Assembly (NCBI GenBank): GCA_023525975.1 | Contig: CM042042.1 | Coordinates: forward strand, 44,837,880-44,901,879 | DNA from: Smallanthus sonchifolius | Taxonomy: Eukaryota > Streptophyta > Magnoliopsida > Asterales > Asteraceae | Direction: 5' to 3' | DNA: 64,000 nt | The notes under the pieces: model-generated | Told to the model about the DNA's origin: nothing | The model's input: the letters and a program-made list of their open reading frames with translations, nothing else | Database searches by the model: none | Shown: positions 54,701 through 63,600 of the stretch, piece by piece | How positions within the stretch are numbered: the first letter of the stretch is position 1 | How the letters are laid out: each line of letters opens with the position of its first letter | Program-made: the position numbers and the translations under genes

Positions 54701-57606
54701 ATTCAGAGAATTGATCATCCGCTGCAGCATCACCTTTGAATAGACCAAATCCTCCAAACCCACTACTCTCGTCAGATTGAACTTCGTGGACTGTCTCTGC
54801 ATCATCAGTTTCTTCTTTGACATGTTGATTTACTCCATCTGACACTTCCCCGGGTGTTGTTGCGTCTATGGATGAGTAGTTGACTACATCTGGTTCTTCT
54901 TTGACATACTGGCTTGCCCCACTTGATGTTTCCTCAGAAGCTGTTGCTTTTATAGATGAGGAGTTGTAATACCGTAAGCCTGTGAATGAAAATAAGTAAG
55001 ACCCTGTTTGTTTCCCATGAAATTACATTCTTGAATCTCCCAGGTCAATCATTTACACAAAGATCATTAGTAAACTTTTTCATGTTATTTTCTTCTCATG
55101 TCAAGTGCAACACCAGTATTTAGGCTGGACATTCAGGATCACATCTGCTCACTATTATAAAACGTTTTGCAATAACTTTCTAGCAAACACGTTACTTCTC
55201 TGTTTGATATGAAATTGAGTTAATAAGACTCCAATCCGCTCTTAGGTAATCAAATGGAAGCCAGTAGTTAATTAATCATTTAGAGTTGGATTGGTGATAA
55301 AATTTACCAATGTGTTCAAAGAAGCACACTGGTTGACTTGGTGTGCTTGGATAAGAACTTGCAGGTGGAGAGTTTAAATGGCCAAAAGAGTACATATTGA
55401 TTTTAAAGTGTATACATCAAATTATCCAATTAAGGATAACTATAATCATGCTTCCAGTTTACCTAATTTTTAATTTCTATGTAACTAACCAATTTGATAA
55501 ACTAACTTGTGCATCAGTATTGTATGCCTATCAAGATGCGAATAACATGTTCATTTCAAATTGGATAGGCTAGACATTATATGTAGCGATTAGTGACGTA
55601 CTGAAAGTAACCGTAGACCATGACCTTCGCAATTGAGGTCAATGAACCTCACTTATGTAATTGAAGGCAATGACCTTCACCATTGAGGTAAAAGAGCCAA
55701 ATGATGGTGTTTGAACTTTGAAGACTTCGATCTTCACAGATAAACTTGAAAGTTTAATAGCTCACGTTTTGTATTACTGTGACGACCTCCGAGCTCCTTT
55801 TAAAACTATACTTTAGTTTCAACTCATGTACCCATACTTATGTAATTAAAGGCAATGACCTTCACCATTGAGGTAAAAGAGCCAAATGATGGTGTTTGAA
55901 CTTTGAAAACTTCGATCTTCACATATAAACTTGAAAGTTTAATAGCTCACGTTTTGTATTACTGTGACAACCTCCGAGCTCCTTTTAAATCTATACTTTG
56001 GTTTCAACTCATGTACCCATACTTGTGTTGGAAAGGGTTTACACAACATGGATGTTACAAACTTTTTGCACAAGTTTCTGTTGGGCTGTGGAGGTTTGCG
56101 CGGGAAGGGGGCAGCCGGCCCTACCCCTGGCGCATCCTCCCCTTGGGCAGAAAATAGGCAGGCTGCCTAATACCAGTTGCTTAGTCTCCAAGTTTCGTTT
56201 TTTAGGAAAGGGATCAAGAGTTTAACCCTAATTCTTTATTATAAATAGGACCCTTGTACATGTAACAATTCATCACCTCCTAAATAATAATCCTCTAGTT
56301 GTAGCCCGTGGATGTAGGTCACATTGACCGAACCACGTAAATCTCTCGTGTCTTTTACTTCTGCAACTGTTTGTGTGTGTGCTTGTGTTTGGCAATCCTA
56401 GACCAGACCCGAGAACCCACAAGTTGGTGTCTGCTTCTGTTAGCCGCCGCCGTCGTCCATCAGAAATAACCAGTTTCTCCGTGTTGCTACTGTGATCAGA
56501 TCTGATCAGTTTAGATCGGTTCTGGACCGTTTCTTTTTCTACACCTTCAAAGCCTATAACCATCCTAACACTTTCTAGCAAACATTTTACTTCTAAGCAG
56601 AAGTAAATATTTATGCTTTTGAGGAAAAAATGGAATTAGATGGAATGAACATCTCTTACAATCTTGGTTTTTAAAAGCGCGCCTGAGGCGCAAGGGGTGG
56701 CGCTTTTGTGTAGGAAAGGCGAGCAACGTACGAAGGGCACACTAGAAACGAGCTTTTTAGGCCATAAAAGGGCATAAGGCGCAGGTCTGAGGAGTTCTTA
56801 CATGAGATGGGTTTGTGCTTCAGGAAGTTGTACAATAGGCCTTTTAGGTTGTACATATAGGTTATTTAGATATTAAACCATATATATAACTTATTTGTGT
56901 CTAAATTTCGAGTAAGTGATGCTAGAAACCTAAAAGAATAAAATTTATATAAAAACTGTGCCTCTTGTATGAAAAGCAGTGCGCTTTGCGCCTCAGTTTT
57001 GGACCTGTCGCTTTTGTGCACTTCTAGCTTTTTAAAACCAAGCTTAATGTATTAATGCACTTAATCTAAAAGAGAAACATACTAATTTTCAACAACAGAA
57101 TTATAATTCTCCACATAAATTATACAGAAATTCATCAATTTGGAAGAACAAAATGGACTTAGCAACGTAATTCTTACTTCAGATCTAGGTTAAACAAAAT
57201 ACCACACAATAATCAATATCAAGCAAAGTTCACAAACTATAACCATCAAATTACACACTTCCAAAAGAAATGCATCAAAGAGAAAACCTTAGATGCTCGC
57301 GAGTGGGAATCAAAATTCAAAACCCTACAAACTGATTATAAGTGTTAACTTTATTATTCTTCTTCCCATTTCGGTTACATCTAATGATTTAACATCAATT
57401 TCGGAAGTAACTGAAATCTGATCGAAATCTAGGATTTATAGTAGTAACAGAGTGAACAATTAAGAATGCGAGTGTGCACCTGGATTGTTGAGGGGAATCA
57501 AGTTCGGTTTCAGAGGGAGATAGAGTTTGCGTTGCAGGCTACTTGTGTAAGGAGAAGATGTAAGATCTGGTAGACGATTTGGAATGCAACGGGTTGAAAG
57601 CTCCAT
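36740..57606 (-). CDS. CURT1: CURT1-family thylakoid protein (CAAD domain), five exons
   Basis: Exons on the minus strand: 57606-57480 (ATG), 54979-54672, 54394-54290, 54186-54115, 36808-36740 (TGA). All junctions are GT-AG and the frame closes exactly, giving 226 residues. Exon 1 encodes a basic, Ser/Leu-rich start (MELSTRCIPNRLPDLTSS) typical of a plastid transit peptide. Exon 2 is an acidic linker ending FSEYDFLNKLKVE. Exons 3-5 form the CAAD/CURT1 domain: a first membrane helix in SIALLGVGGVTVLWLTTSIV, the turn GAIDHVPLFPKLMESVGLGY, a second helix TIWFGTRYLLF, and the amphipathic tail SNRDELASKIEEIKQQV. CURT1 proteins oligomerise at thylakoid grana margins and curve the membrane; the long acidic linker suggests the CURT1D branch (inference). 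Introns are 2.5 kb, 277 bp, 103 bp and 17,306 bp. The last contains a copia element with a hAT complex. The gene seems intact if this intron splices. A MULE lies ~100 bp upstream of the ATG. Confidence 0.85.
37130..37980 (+). pseudogene. Copia Gag pseudogene
   Basis: Frame-broken UBN2-type Gag. Recognisable pieces: NYTIWDVKIKVICNVHGVWE, VIPKELVLQVAQFNQAKEIW, QARLGSLQTEFKALKMKDGE, GRLSAVVSKVNSLGAMFDDR, VASIEQFADLD. The frame 37742-37972 then has the zinc knuckle CYGCDALGHFSVEYP, where the last Cys of CX2CX4HX4C has become Tyr. Several stops and one-base shifts. Confidence 0.85.
38092..38467. mobile_element. hAT-type MITE, 376 bp
   Basis: cagtgttgtaaaaatcgc left and, reversed, catggttgtaaaaatcgct right. 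Perfect 8-bp duplication catacacg at 38084-38091 and 38468-38475. The interior is made of ctaggcg motifs. Confidence 0.9.
38700..39602 (+). pseudogene. Copia RT pseudogene, N-terminal part
   Basis: Frame-broken copia RT: EEPNNYTEAAKND, AMQQEINSIEKN, KHKARLVAKWYVQKFVIDFQ, RLLLALAAHYGWEVHHLDV, GLKEEVYVSQPEGFVKKGKE, QQVYRLTKALYGL, then VYVDDLIVAGG (catalytic YVDD intact) and ISQTGYAAKILTQADLMECN. It stops in the RPDL..VFSVGYVSR block at the hAT insertion (39603-39610 is the target duplication). Confidence 0.85.
42134..42450 (+). repeat. 5' LTR of the LARD-like element
   Basis: Contains a TATA-like tctataaatacc (~42253) and matches 46624-46929, which lacks ~10 bp near 42225. Confidence 0.92.
42903..45040 (+). 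mobile_element. 5'-truncated RTE-type LINE
   Basis: Flanked by a 16-bp target duplication ttgtttcaggtaccgg (42887-42902 and 45041-45056), inside the LARD-like element. The RT lies at 42906-44693; the endonuclease is absent (5' truncation). The 3' end is typical of plant RTE: ..cacaccctccccagacccta.., tgtgggattatactgggta, then a short tandem tail, here (tttgg)n instead of poly-A. At the 5' junction 21 bp (42904-42924) are identical to 43057-43077. Confidence 0.92.
42906..44693 (+). pseudogene. LINE (RTE) reverse transcriptase, one stop
   Basis: 596 codons open apart from a single in-frame TAG at 43896-43898. Motifs in order: KAVGPDNIPIEAWK, SVLVPLYKNKGDAQCCANYR, FGFMPGRSTTEAIHILRRLM, VFIDLEKAYDSVPRRLIWE, GVHQGSALSPFLFAVVLDEL, CMLFADDIVLIAE (catalytic FADD, 43928-43939), then KYLGSVIQSNGDIDNDV and the C-terminal WMCGHTRKDRIRNEVVR and RLRWFGHVKRR. 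This is the RTE-clade RT often found in plants. The single stop and otherwise intact frame suggest a young copy. Confidence 0.92.
46424..46570. repeat. Three ~60-bp tandem repeats near the LARD 3' end
   Basis: Units share agcttgttcttgggagctgg-type sequence, then aggcttggaa and acttctgttatt. Diverged copies lie just upstream of the polypurine tract. Confidence 0.75.
47593..48367. mobile_element. hAT-type MITE, 775 bp, in copy B
   Basis: cttggtttaaaaaagcg left and its inverse cgcttttttaaaccaag right, perfect over 17 bp. Duplication ccggcgct (47585-47592) / ccagcgct (48368-48375), 7 of 8. The arms are gcctcgcgc-rich. Same family as 56663-57042. Confidence 0.85.
48906..49608. mobile_element. hAT-type MITE, 703 bp, in copy B
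   Basis: catagttaccgaattcg left and its inverse cgaattcggtaactatg right (17 bp perfect). Perfect 8-bp duplication gttagaat at 48898-48905 and 49609-49616. Arms are rich in ggtacgg and cgaattcg motifs. An unrecognised minus-strand frame (49187-49498) lies in its middle. Confidence 0.9.
50281..51620 (+). repeat. Four tandem copies of a ~335-bp transposase segment
   Basis: gtgaaagttggttgtccatt recurs at 50281, 50616, 50944 and 51279 (spacings 335, 328, 335; the second copy lacks 7 bp, ctgatgg). The first three end gaccgaagaaagatgatgag and run into the next; only the last continues into gaagagcaggtgaagatt as in copy A. Copies are nearly identical, so the expansion is recent. Confidence 0.95.
51936..52534. 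mobile_element. MULE-type MITE, ~600 bp
   Basis: Long inverted arms (~200 bp each) beginning gagtaaactgccattttcg on the left and, reversed, taaactgccattttcgtccc on the right, with repeated ttaaaatattgcca and cctgtggtttgg motifs. The empty site is seen in copy A near 41680. No clean duplication. Confidence 0.8.
53211..53770 (+). pseudogene. Copia RNase H pseudogene, after the hAT complex
   Basis: Continues the RT cut at 39602: SVGYVSR, MQVVKQILQYLKGSVELRI, MYGFSDSSHLVDLDDGKGTT, APITWNSQRQGTVAISSCEV, EFMAATTTVCQALWLRELL, then after a shift RYHFIRECIESEQIKVEHVN and LQRADILTN. The order is typical of copia RNase H; the central catalytic area is partly scrambled near 53560-53640. Confidence 0.9.
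53810..54050 (+). repeat. Probable copia 3' LTR
   Basis: Starts near tgttggactaatc; has a TATA box (gtataaatagag, ~53937), a ctccatgttatattgtatc transcript-start-like area and an attaataaaag signal. No 5' partner was found. It lies 65 bp from CURT1 exon 4. Confidence 0.55.
55651..56021. repeat. Tandem duplication, ~185 bp twice
   Basis: acttatgtaattgaaggcaa at 55651 recurs at 55836 (acttatgtaattaaaggcaa), and the copies match through gctccttttaaa and ctcatgtacccatactt at the ends. A few substitutions. Confidence 0.9.
56026..56570. mobile_element. Probable solo LTR, 545 bp
   Basis: tgttggaaaggg..ccatcctaaca, with tataaatagg (~56240) and the cagcccgtgga/gaccgaaccacgtaaat-type block also found in the LARD-like LTR at 42320-42360, so a related copia-type family. 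No target duplication is visible. Confidence 0.55.
56663..57042. mobile_element. hAT-type MITE, 380 bp
   Basis: cttggtttttaaaagcgcg left; agctttttaaaaccaag right (inverted), with gcgcc-rich arms. Same family as 47593-48367. The flanking 8-mers match poorly (cttacaat/cttaatgt). Confidence 0.75.
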
Positions 57607-57710
57607 TGTCGTCAACATAAGGGTTTTAGCTGACTTGAGTAGGGTCTATATTTACAATTTTGAAAGGAAAGTTAACTTGAATTACAATTTACACTTTATA
57701 ACTTTTAAAA
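57607..57710 (-). promoter_or_regulatory. Immediate upstream region of the CURT1-like gene
   Basis: Only ~95 bp of non-transposon sequence separates the start codon from the MULE target duplication (57702-57710, cttttaaaa). No clear TATA box is seen in it, so transcription may start inside or beyond the MULE. Confidence 0.4.
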
Positions 57711-58875
57711 GAGTAAACTTCACTTTTTGTCTTGAGGTTTGCACAAAATTTCAGGTTTCGTCCCTCTATACTAGGGTTGGCAATTTTAGACACGTACACG
57801 AATACACGACATGAACCTACACGATCTTAACAGGTATCGTGTATGGCCTTATCGTGTTTCGTGTCCTAAACAGGTAGAAATTCTACCTGTTAATTTTCGT
57901 GTCTAAACATGTAAAATATATGTTTACATGTTAAGTACCTGTTAGTATCTGTTAACATTTTTTTTAAATAAAAAATATTAAAATATGATATTATATGTAG
58001 GCCTGATTTAATAATTTAATATTTAATCAATTAAATCCCTAAACATGTGTTTCTAAACAAGTCTCATCATGTCTTATCGTATTAAGCAGGTATAAACAGG
58101 TTCGTATTCGTGTTTGGAAAAAAGTACATGATAAGTTATCGTGTCGTGTTCGTGTATACATATTTCGTGTTCGTGTCTTATCGTGTACATGTATACATGA
58201 TATGCCAGCCCTACTCTATACCCCTCACCCCTTCTTCTTCTTCATCAGACTCAATAAAATGTATATGAGACTCAATAATATGAATGACACTTTCCTCTGA
58301 CGTGAACCCCCTCCGACTCTCCAGCACCACCTCCCCCTGATCGACGACGGGTCTTGGTGGCTCCAACAGAAATGGCGGTAGCGGTGGCGGTTAGGGATTC
58401 AAGAAAAAGATATGGAGACAAGGTAGCAGGCGGCGTCGGGTGGCCTAGATAGCGACATTAATGATGTTAAACGACGGAGATAGTGACAGGATGAGTTTTC
58501 CGATGACACCCCATCTAGGGTTCTGCCGTAGCAACGGTGGCGGAGGCTGAGGTGAGACCGGATAGCAGCGGAAACGGAACGAGGATGGTGTTTCAACGAC
58601 GAAAACGATTTTCTCCACGTGAATCCCACATCACCTGGTTCGCCGTGGTCGTCGTCGTCGTTCTTCGAGCAGCACCACCACCGGCAACCAGTTGTTTGAC
58701 GAGTGTAAAATTGTGGAGTGTAAAAAAATGGAGTCAAAATTGGTTCTTGGGTCTGATGGTTGAAAGACCAGGGACGCAAAGTGTTAAAACATTAAACGTC
58801 AGGGATGAAATGTGTTATAGAGGGACGAAACCTGAAGTTTTGTACAAACCTCAGGACGAAAAATGAAGTTTACTC
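57711..58875. mobile_element. MULE-like element upstream of the CURT1-like gene
   Basis: Perfect 9-bp duplication cttttaaaa (57702-57710 and 58876-58884) around inverted ends: gagtaaacttcactttttgt left and, reversed, gagtaaacttcatttttcgt right, similar for ~80 bp (caggtttcgtccctctata). Between them are a hAT MITE (57772-58213) and ~600 bp of GC-richer sequence (58240-58800) with overlapping frames of no recognised function; this may be a captured fragment (Pack-MULE), not proven. Confidence 0.85.
57772..58213. mobile_element. hAT-type MITE, 442 bp, inside the MULE
   Basis: tagggttggcaattttaga left, reversed right end tagggctggcatatcatgt. Perfect 8-bp duplication ctctatac at 57764-57771 and 58214-58221. 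The interior is dense in cgtgttcgtgt/acacgaatacacg motifs. Confidence 0.9.
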
Positions 58876-58884
58876 CTTTTAAAA

Positions 58885-59555
58885 TCACTATTTCCTAATT
58901 ATTTATCACTTTTTATATTTATTCCTAATATATAGTTTATTTATAATAATTGTAACATTCGGTTTCTCGTACCAACAATATTGTCTGGTTTACCGGTTAC
59001 GAGCTCACATATTTTTTTTGTTGCCCGGGTGAAAACTTCCCAGAACTCCCACCCGCGCATGTTTAATTATGAAATTCTTTTCTCATCCACAACAATGCAT
59101 CAAGACGCGTTGTGATATTTTGTGGTGGTGTTACAATGATAAAATAATTAATTTTTTAATTTCTTATTTATTTACTATACCTTAAAAGGCATATAACAAA
59201 CCCTTTAAGCATAATGTACAAGTACCCTATGCACATATGTTTTTTTTTGGCAAATTGGTTTTTAATAATCAAAACTATTACTCATTTGATAATAATAATC
59301 TATACTAACAGTTTGACTGGTGTCAGTCTCAACTTTCACTTTTGTTGTCAAGGACAATCTCAATAGCATAACAATAATGGATTTACACTCAATTTACACT
59401 TGGTTCTCACTCGATTTCTCTTGTACGTTCCTCCATTTAATTCAAAATCAATATTTTGAGCAAAATAAGTATAAATCGAGTGTAAATTTATTATGATTAT
59501 TCTACTAGTTTAGTCTTAGTGTTTAGATTTTTAGGGTTTAGCTTTTTTTAAGGGT
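58885..59555. other. Intergenic, nothing recognised
   Basis: AT-rich; no coding, no clear element ends. Confidence 0.6.
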
Positions 59556-61662
59556 TGTAACATCCCGAAAATCGCTAATTAATATTAACTGGAAAACGGA
59601 GGCTCGAGGGATAAACACGAATAACAAATAAAGAGAAGGGGTGCATTATGTCAACGGGCTAAAAACGAAAAGGGAAGGGTATGGCTTAACCTTAGCCGCC
59701 ACCTCCCTTGTTCCTCACTCTTCACCATTTGGAAGTTTTAGAGAGAGAAAGCTAGAGAGAGTTTAGAGAGAGAAAGTCAGAAATCGATACGAAAAGCTCA
59801 AGGTTCGTTCATCTTCATCAGAGGAGGCTACTGACTGGATTTGGAGCTTAACCGGGTAACGATTTCTTCTAAATCTAAGTTTTAGTAATTTTTGGGTTTC
59901 GGGTTTAGTCACATAAAGGCATGATTTTTACATATGAAACCTGAAACAAAACACATATTTAAGCTCATGGATGAAAAAGAAACGTTTTGAACGTAAAAGG
60001 TTCAAGACTTGATCGATTAGAAATAATGGGTCAGATCTAGGGCTCTGGTTGGGGAAGAAGACTAATGCATCGAAACTACTAGTTTCGATGCAGGTGAATC
60101 CATCGAAACTACCATAGTTTCGATGTAGGCCTCTAACCCGAAACTGCTAAGATTTTGCATAAGTTACTTACCGAAACTACCCTAGTTTCGATATGAACAA
60201 GGACCCGAAGCTACGCTAGTTTCGATATGAACAAGGACCCGAAACTACCCTAGTTTTGATATGAACAAGGACCCGAAACTACCCTAGTTTCGATATGAAC
60301 AAGGACCCGAAACTACCCTAGTTTTGATATAAACAAGGACCCGAAACTACCCTAGTTTCGATATGAACCAGGACCCGAAACTACCCTAGTTTCGATAAGA
60401 ACCATGACCCGAAACTACCCTAGTTTTGATATAAATCTACCTATCGAAACTACTAGGATTGAGTATGGGAATGTCTATTGTTAACTAGGAACACTACCTT
60501 ATGAGAATGACCTTATTTATACAGATTGTGAGTGACATTAGTGACGCTCAGTAGCTAGCTAAGGGTATCTCAGAAGCTACTCATCAGGTGAGTTCTATGT
60601 GCCCCCTCTATGTTATGTGAAAAATCATTTTAAATATTTTGGGGCTGAGATGTATACATTAAATGATTAAATGTTTGAATGCCAATGTGAATATACGTAT
60701 ATATGAAAGGAATGAACGATGAATATGGTATGTGATGTATGTTTACAAAGAATAAATGAAAGAATAGTATAATATAACTGAATGAAATCTTGCTTTATAT
60801 TTATATATTGCATGTTACGGACGCTACGATGATAACGTCTACTTCGGTAGACGGACGACCATGCGACTAATATCCAGCCGGGAAAAAGTATAGAAAGGTA
60901 GGCTGAATGTGACTGTTATACGATAGCGACGGACGACCTATTACGTGTCGGACGGTTGTAAGATAAAAGGGATGGCTGCATATGTGGTTCGCATGGGAAA
61001 CGAACGCCTTAGGGCAGACGGGCTAATAGGACGGCCTACGACGGTAGGACGGTTGTAAGTCATGACGGACGGACGAAAGTGATAGACGGTTGTAAGAATA
61101 AAAGGACGGACATACACTAGTTACCGGACGGTTGTAAGTATGGCGGGCCATGACGATGGACCTTAGCGTTTGTCTTTGTGACATACGCAAACAAAGTTGG
61201 GCTGATCACCATTATGTGAATGACTCATGAATGTTTAATGATGGTAAAGGTGCATACATAGTTATGTACTCGCATATAAATGTTAGTGGAAGATAAAGAG
61301 TCTGACAATGTGTATTTATATATTTGTATATATCTATACCTGAAAAGAAATGATAGTTTCTACATAAATGTATTAAACTAGAACTCACCAACGTTAGCTG
61401 ACTTTTAGTATACATTTCAGGTAAGAGTAAGAAGGGTCGTGCGAAGGCGTGATGGCTACCGGCATGAGACTGACATCCCACTTCTCATTTATGCTAAGAC
61501 AATGTTTTTGTTAAATGTTAAGACTTCCGCTGCTATGTTATGTATTTGATTGTTGAATGCTTTCGCTGTGTTTGAATGTTTTTTTAAATTATAATTCAGT
61601 AATGATGACTATGTTTATGAGTAAATCCAACAAGTGAGGTCACCCGGGAAAGGGGCTTTACA
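59556..61662 (+). repeat. 5' LTR of gypsy element, 2.1 kb
   Basis: Starts tgtaacatcccgaaaatcgc, ends gaaaggggctttaca before the PBS. Contains an agagagag-rich leader (59750-59790), a 34-bp minisatellite (60168-60430), a cluster of gacgg/ggacgg motifs (60840-61150) and gagtaaatccaac near the end, as in the LTR at 11241-12835. Confidence 0.88.
60168..60430. repeat. 34-bp minisatellite of hairpin units in the LTR
   Basis: About seven to eight units of gacccgaaactaccctag + tttcgatatgaacaag. Each contains the palindrome cgaaacta-ccc-tagtttcg. Related, more diverged units extend back to ~60070. Confidence 0.9.
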
Positions 61663-61665
61663 AGT

Positions 61666-61677
61666 TGGTATCAGAGC
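61666..61677 (+). promoter_or_regulatory. Primer binding site, tRNA-Met type
   Basis: tggtatcagagc, perfect, 3 bp after the LTR. Confidence 0.9.
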
Positions 61678-62015
61678 AATAGTTTGAGAGATTCAGACAT
61701 CCCTAAATGTCTGGACTTAAGCTGATAATGGACCAACGTACGGATGTCAATATGGGTAGCCAATGCCAATGCCAGCACGGTAAGTTAGTACTAAAGTTAA
61801 TGCCTGTAGATAGGAATAGATACCTTAACTTAGAACAAATAGATGTCAATATCACAACTGATTTGAAGAGTTTTGAACCCGAAAAACAATGTAAATTAGT
61901 AATCACAAACCGGTCACTGTAATTAAAATTTTACCTTGCTCGTACTGTTCTAAACTATGATATGAAGAAGTGACATTGATGTATTCCCTTTATATAAATC
62001 AGGAAACTAGAAACT

Positions 62016-63290
62016 ATGTCTGGGAGAGGAAGAACTGGACGCCGAGCCGGTCGTACTGGCCGAGTCGGTAGGCCACCACTGAACCAAAGGCAACAAGAAG
62101 AAGAAAGTGTGCATGAGGAACACACCGACAGTGTGCCCAACACTAACGTGACCCCAACTGAGGAGGGCAATCAAGGGTCCCTACGACTGGAACCCGAAGT
62201 TAGGGATGTTATTGCCTGTGAGATGGTACTCACTCTGAAAGATGTACTGTCTGATCTGTTATCAGAGGCACTTAAGAAGAGCAAGGAAGAGGAAGAAAAT
62301 AATCATGAGGAAAAAGTTTATGACAGTGATGGTGATGAAGTAAGAGTGGGACTGAACACCAGTGGGTGTACCTACACGGGATTCAAGGACGGTAGCCCGC
62401 CCAAGTTTGACGGAAACAAAGATTCGGTGGCTATGCTTGAATGGATCGAGAGGATGAACGGTGTAATCAACATAAGCAAGTGTCGACCTGACCAGGCTGT
62501 TAAGTATGTGGCTCATTCTTTCACCAACGAGGCACTTAGTCAGTGGAGGAACATTCAGAGGACAAAGTCGCCAAATACTCTTAGCAGGAAGACTTGGGAA
62601 GACCTGAAGAAGCTGATAATCCAAAAGTGCTGTCCTTAGAACGAGATTGATCGTGTGGAGAATGAATTCCTGAACTTCAAGGCTGGCAGCAAGACTCATA
62701 GCTAGTACACTTCCAGGTTCAATGAGCTGGCTCAACTAGTACCACACTTGGTGGAAACTAAAGAACGTCTGATCAAATACTATGTCAAGGGTCTGCCGCA
62801 AAGGGTCCGTGTCCATGTGAAAGGTAACCTACCCTCGACCTTCGAGTCGGTAGTGAATTTGACCGGAATCGTCTACGACGATTATGCCAATGAGGACCCG
62901 GCACCCGAGACACATAAGAGAAAGTGGGAGAACCCGTCTATGGGAAATGGAAAAAGAACTGTTGTGCCTGAGACTAAGAAGCCGAGAATGAATGAATGCG
63001 AAGCATGTTCAAAATGCGGGAAACTGCACCGTGGTGAATGCTTAGTCGACTCAACCATATGCTACAAGTGCGGGAAAGCAGGGCATTACTCTTGAGATTG
63101 TGTAAGGGACAACAAGTACCAAGGTTGTGGAAAGTATGGGCACCTGACCAAGGATTGTAGGAAAACCAAGGATTGTAGGAAAACTAGACCATCTAGTTTG
63201 GGAAAGGAAAAAGAACAGGAACAGCCAAAGGCAAGGACTCGGGCCTACGCCTTAACTAAGAAAGAAGCAAGAGGAAACCTGATGTCGTGT
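62016..63290 (+). pseudogene. Gypsy Gag pseudogene with zinc knuckles
   Basis: Opens MSGRGRTGRRAGRTGRVGRP, a basic Arg/Gly-rich N terminus, then an acidic part. Capsid: GSPPKFDGNKDSVAMLEWIE, ALSQWRNIQRTKS, TWEDLKKLIIQKCCP. An in-frame TAG (62637-62639) is followed in the same frame by NEIDRVENEFLNFKAGSKTH, a second TAG, then YTSRFNELAQLVPHLVETKE and YVKGLPQRVRVHVKG. C-terminal zinc knuckle CYKCGKAGHYS-stop-DC (CX2CX4HX4C with a TGA inside), then a second, degenerate YQGCGKYGHLTKDC. At least three stops in one frame; no frameshift in this part. Confidence 0.88.
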
Positions 63291-63600
63291 CAGGTACGTT
63301 CCTTGTAAATGATGAACATGCTGCTATTTTATTTGACTCGGGTGCTAGAAAAGGCTTTGTATCAAATGCCTTTAGTCATAAACTAGATTGCACTATCGAC
63401 ACCATAGTGAGGGCCTTTAGCGTACAAACTGATGTTGGTAAAATTCGGCAGTATTTCAAGTGACCGAAGGTTGCGTAATAGAAATAGAGGGCCATAAGTT
63501 TCCTTCCAAATTATTCCTTCTGACCTTAGGAGGATTTGATATAGTATTGGGCATGGATTGGTTAGCTGCCAACGAAGCTTAAATCACATGTAAACGAAAG
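63291..63600 (+). pseudogene. Gypsy protease region, broken
   Basis: Catalytic Asp-Ser-Gly-Ala in AAILFDSGARKGFVSNAF (~63319-63372), in a different frame from gag. It decays into stops after ~63460; DIVLGMDWLA-like sequence is still legible near 63537-63566. Confidence 0.8.

Larger units (their letters stand above)
54980..57479 (-). other. Intron 1 of the CURT1-like gene
   Basis: 2.5 kb between donor gtgcac (57479) and acceptor ttcattcacag (54980). It contains a tandem duplication, a probable solo LTR and a hAT MITE, listed separately; no further exon is needed to keep frame. Confidence 0.75.

Noticed and set aside
58399..58866. Overlapping frames on both strands in the MULE as a gene
   Set aside because: GC-rich low-complexity sequence and TIR; no domain. 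Noted only as a possible captured fragment.
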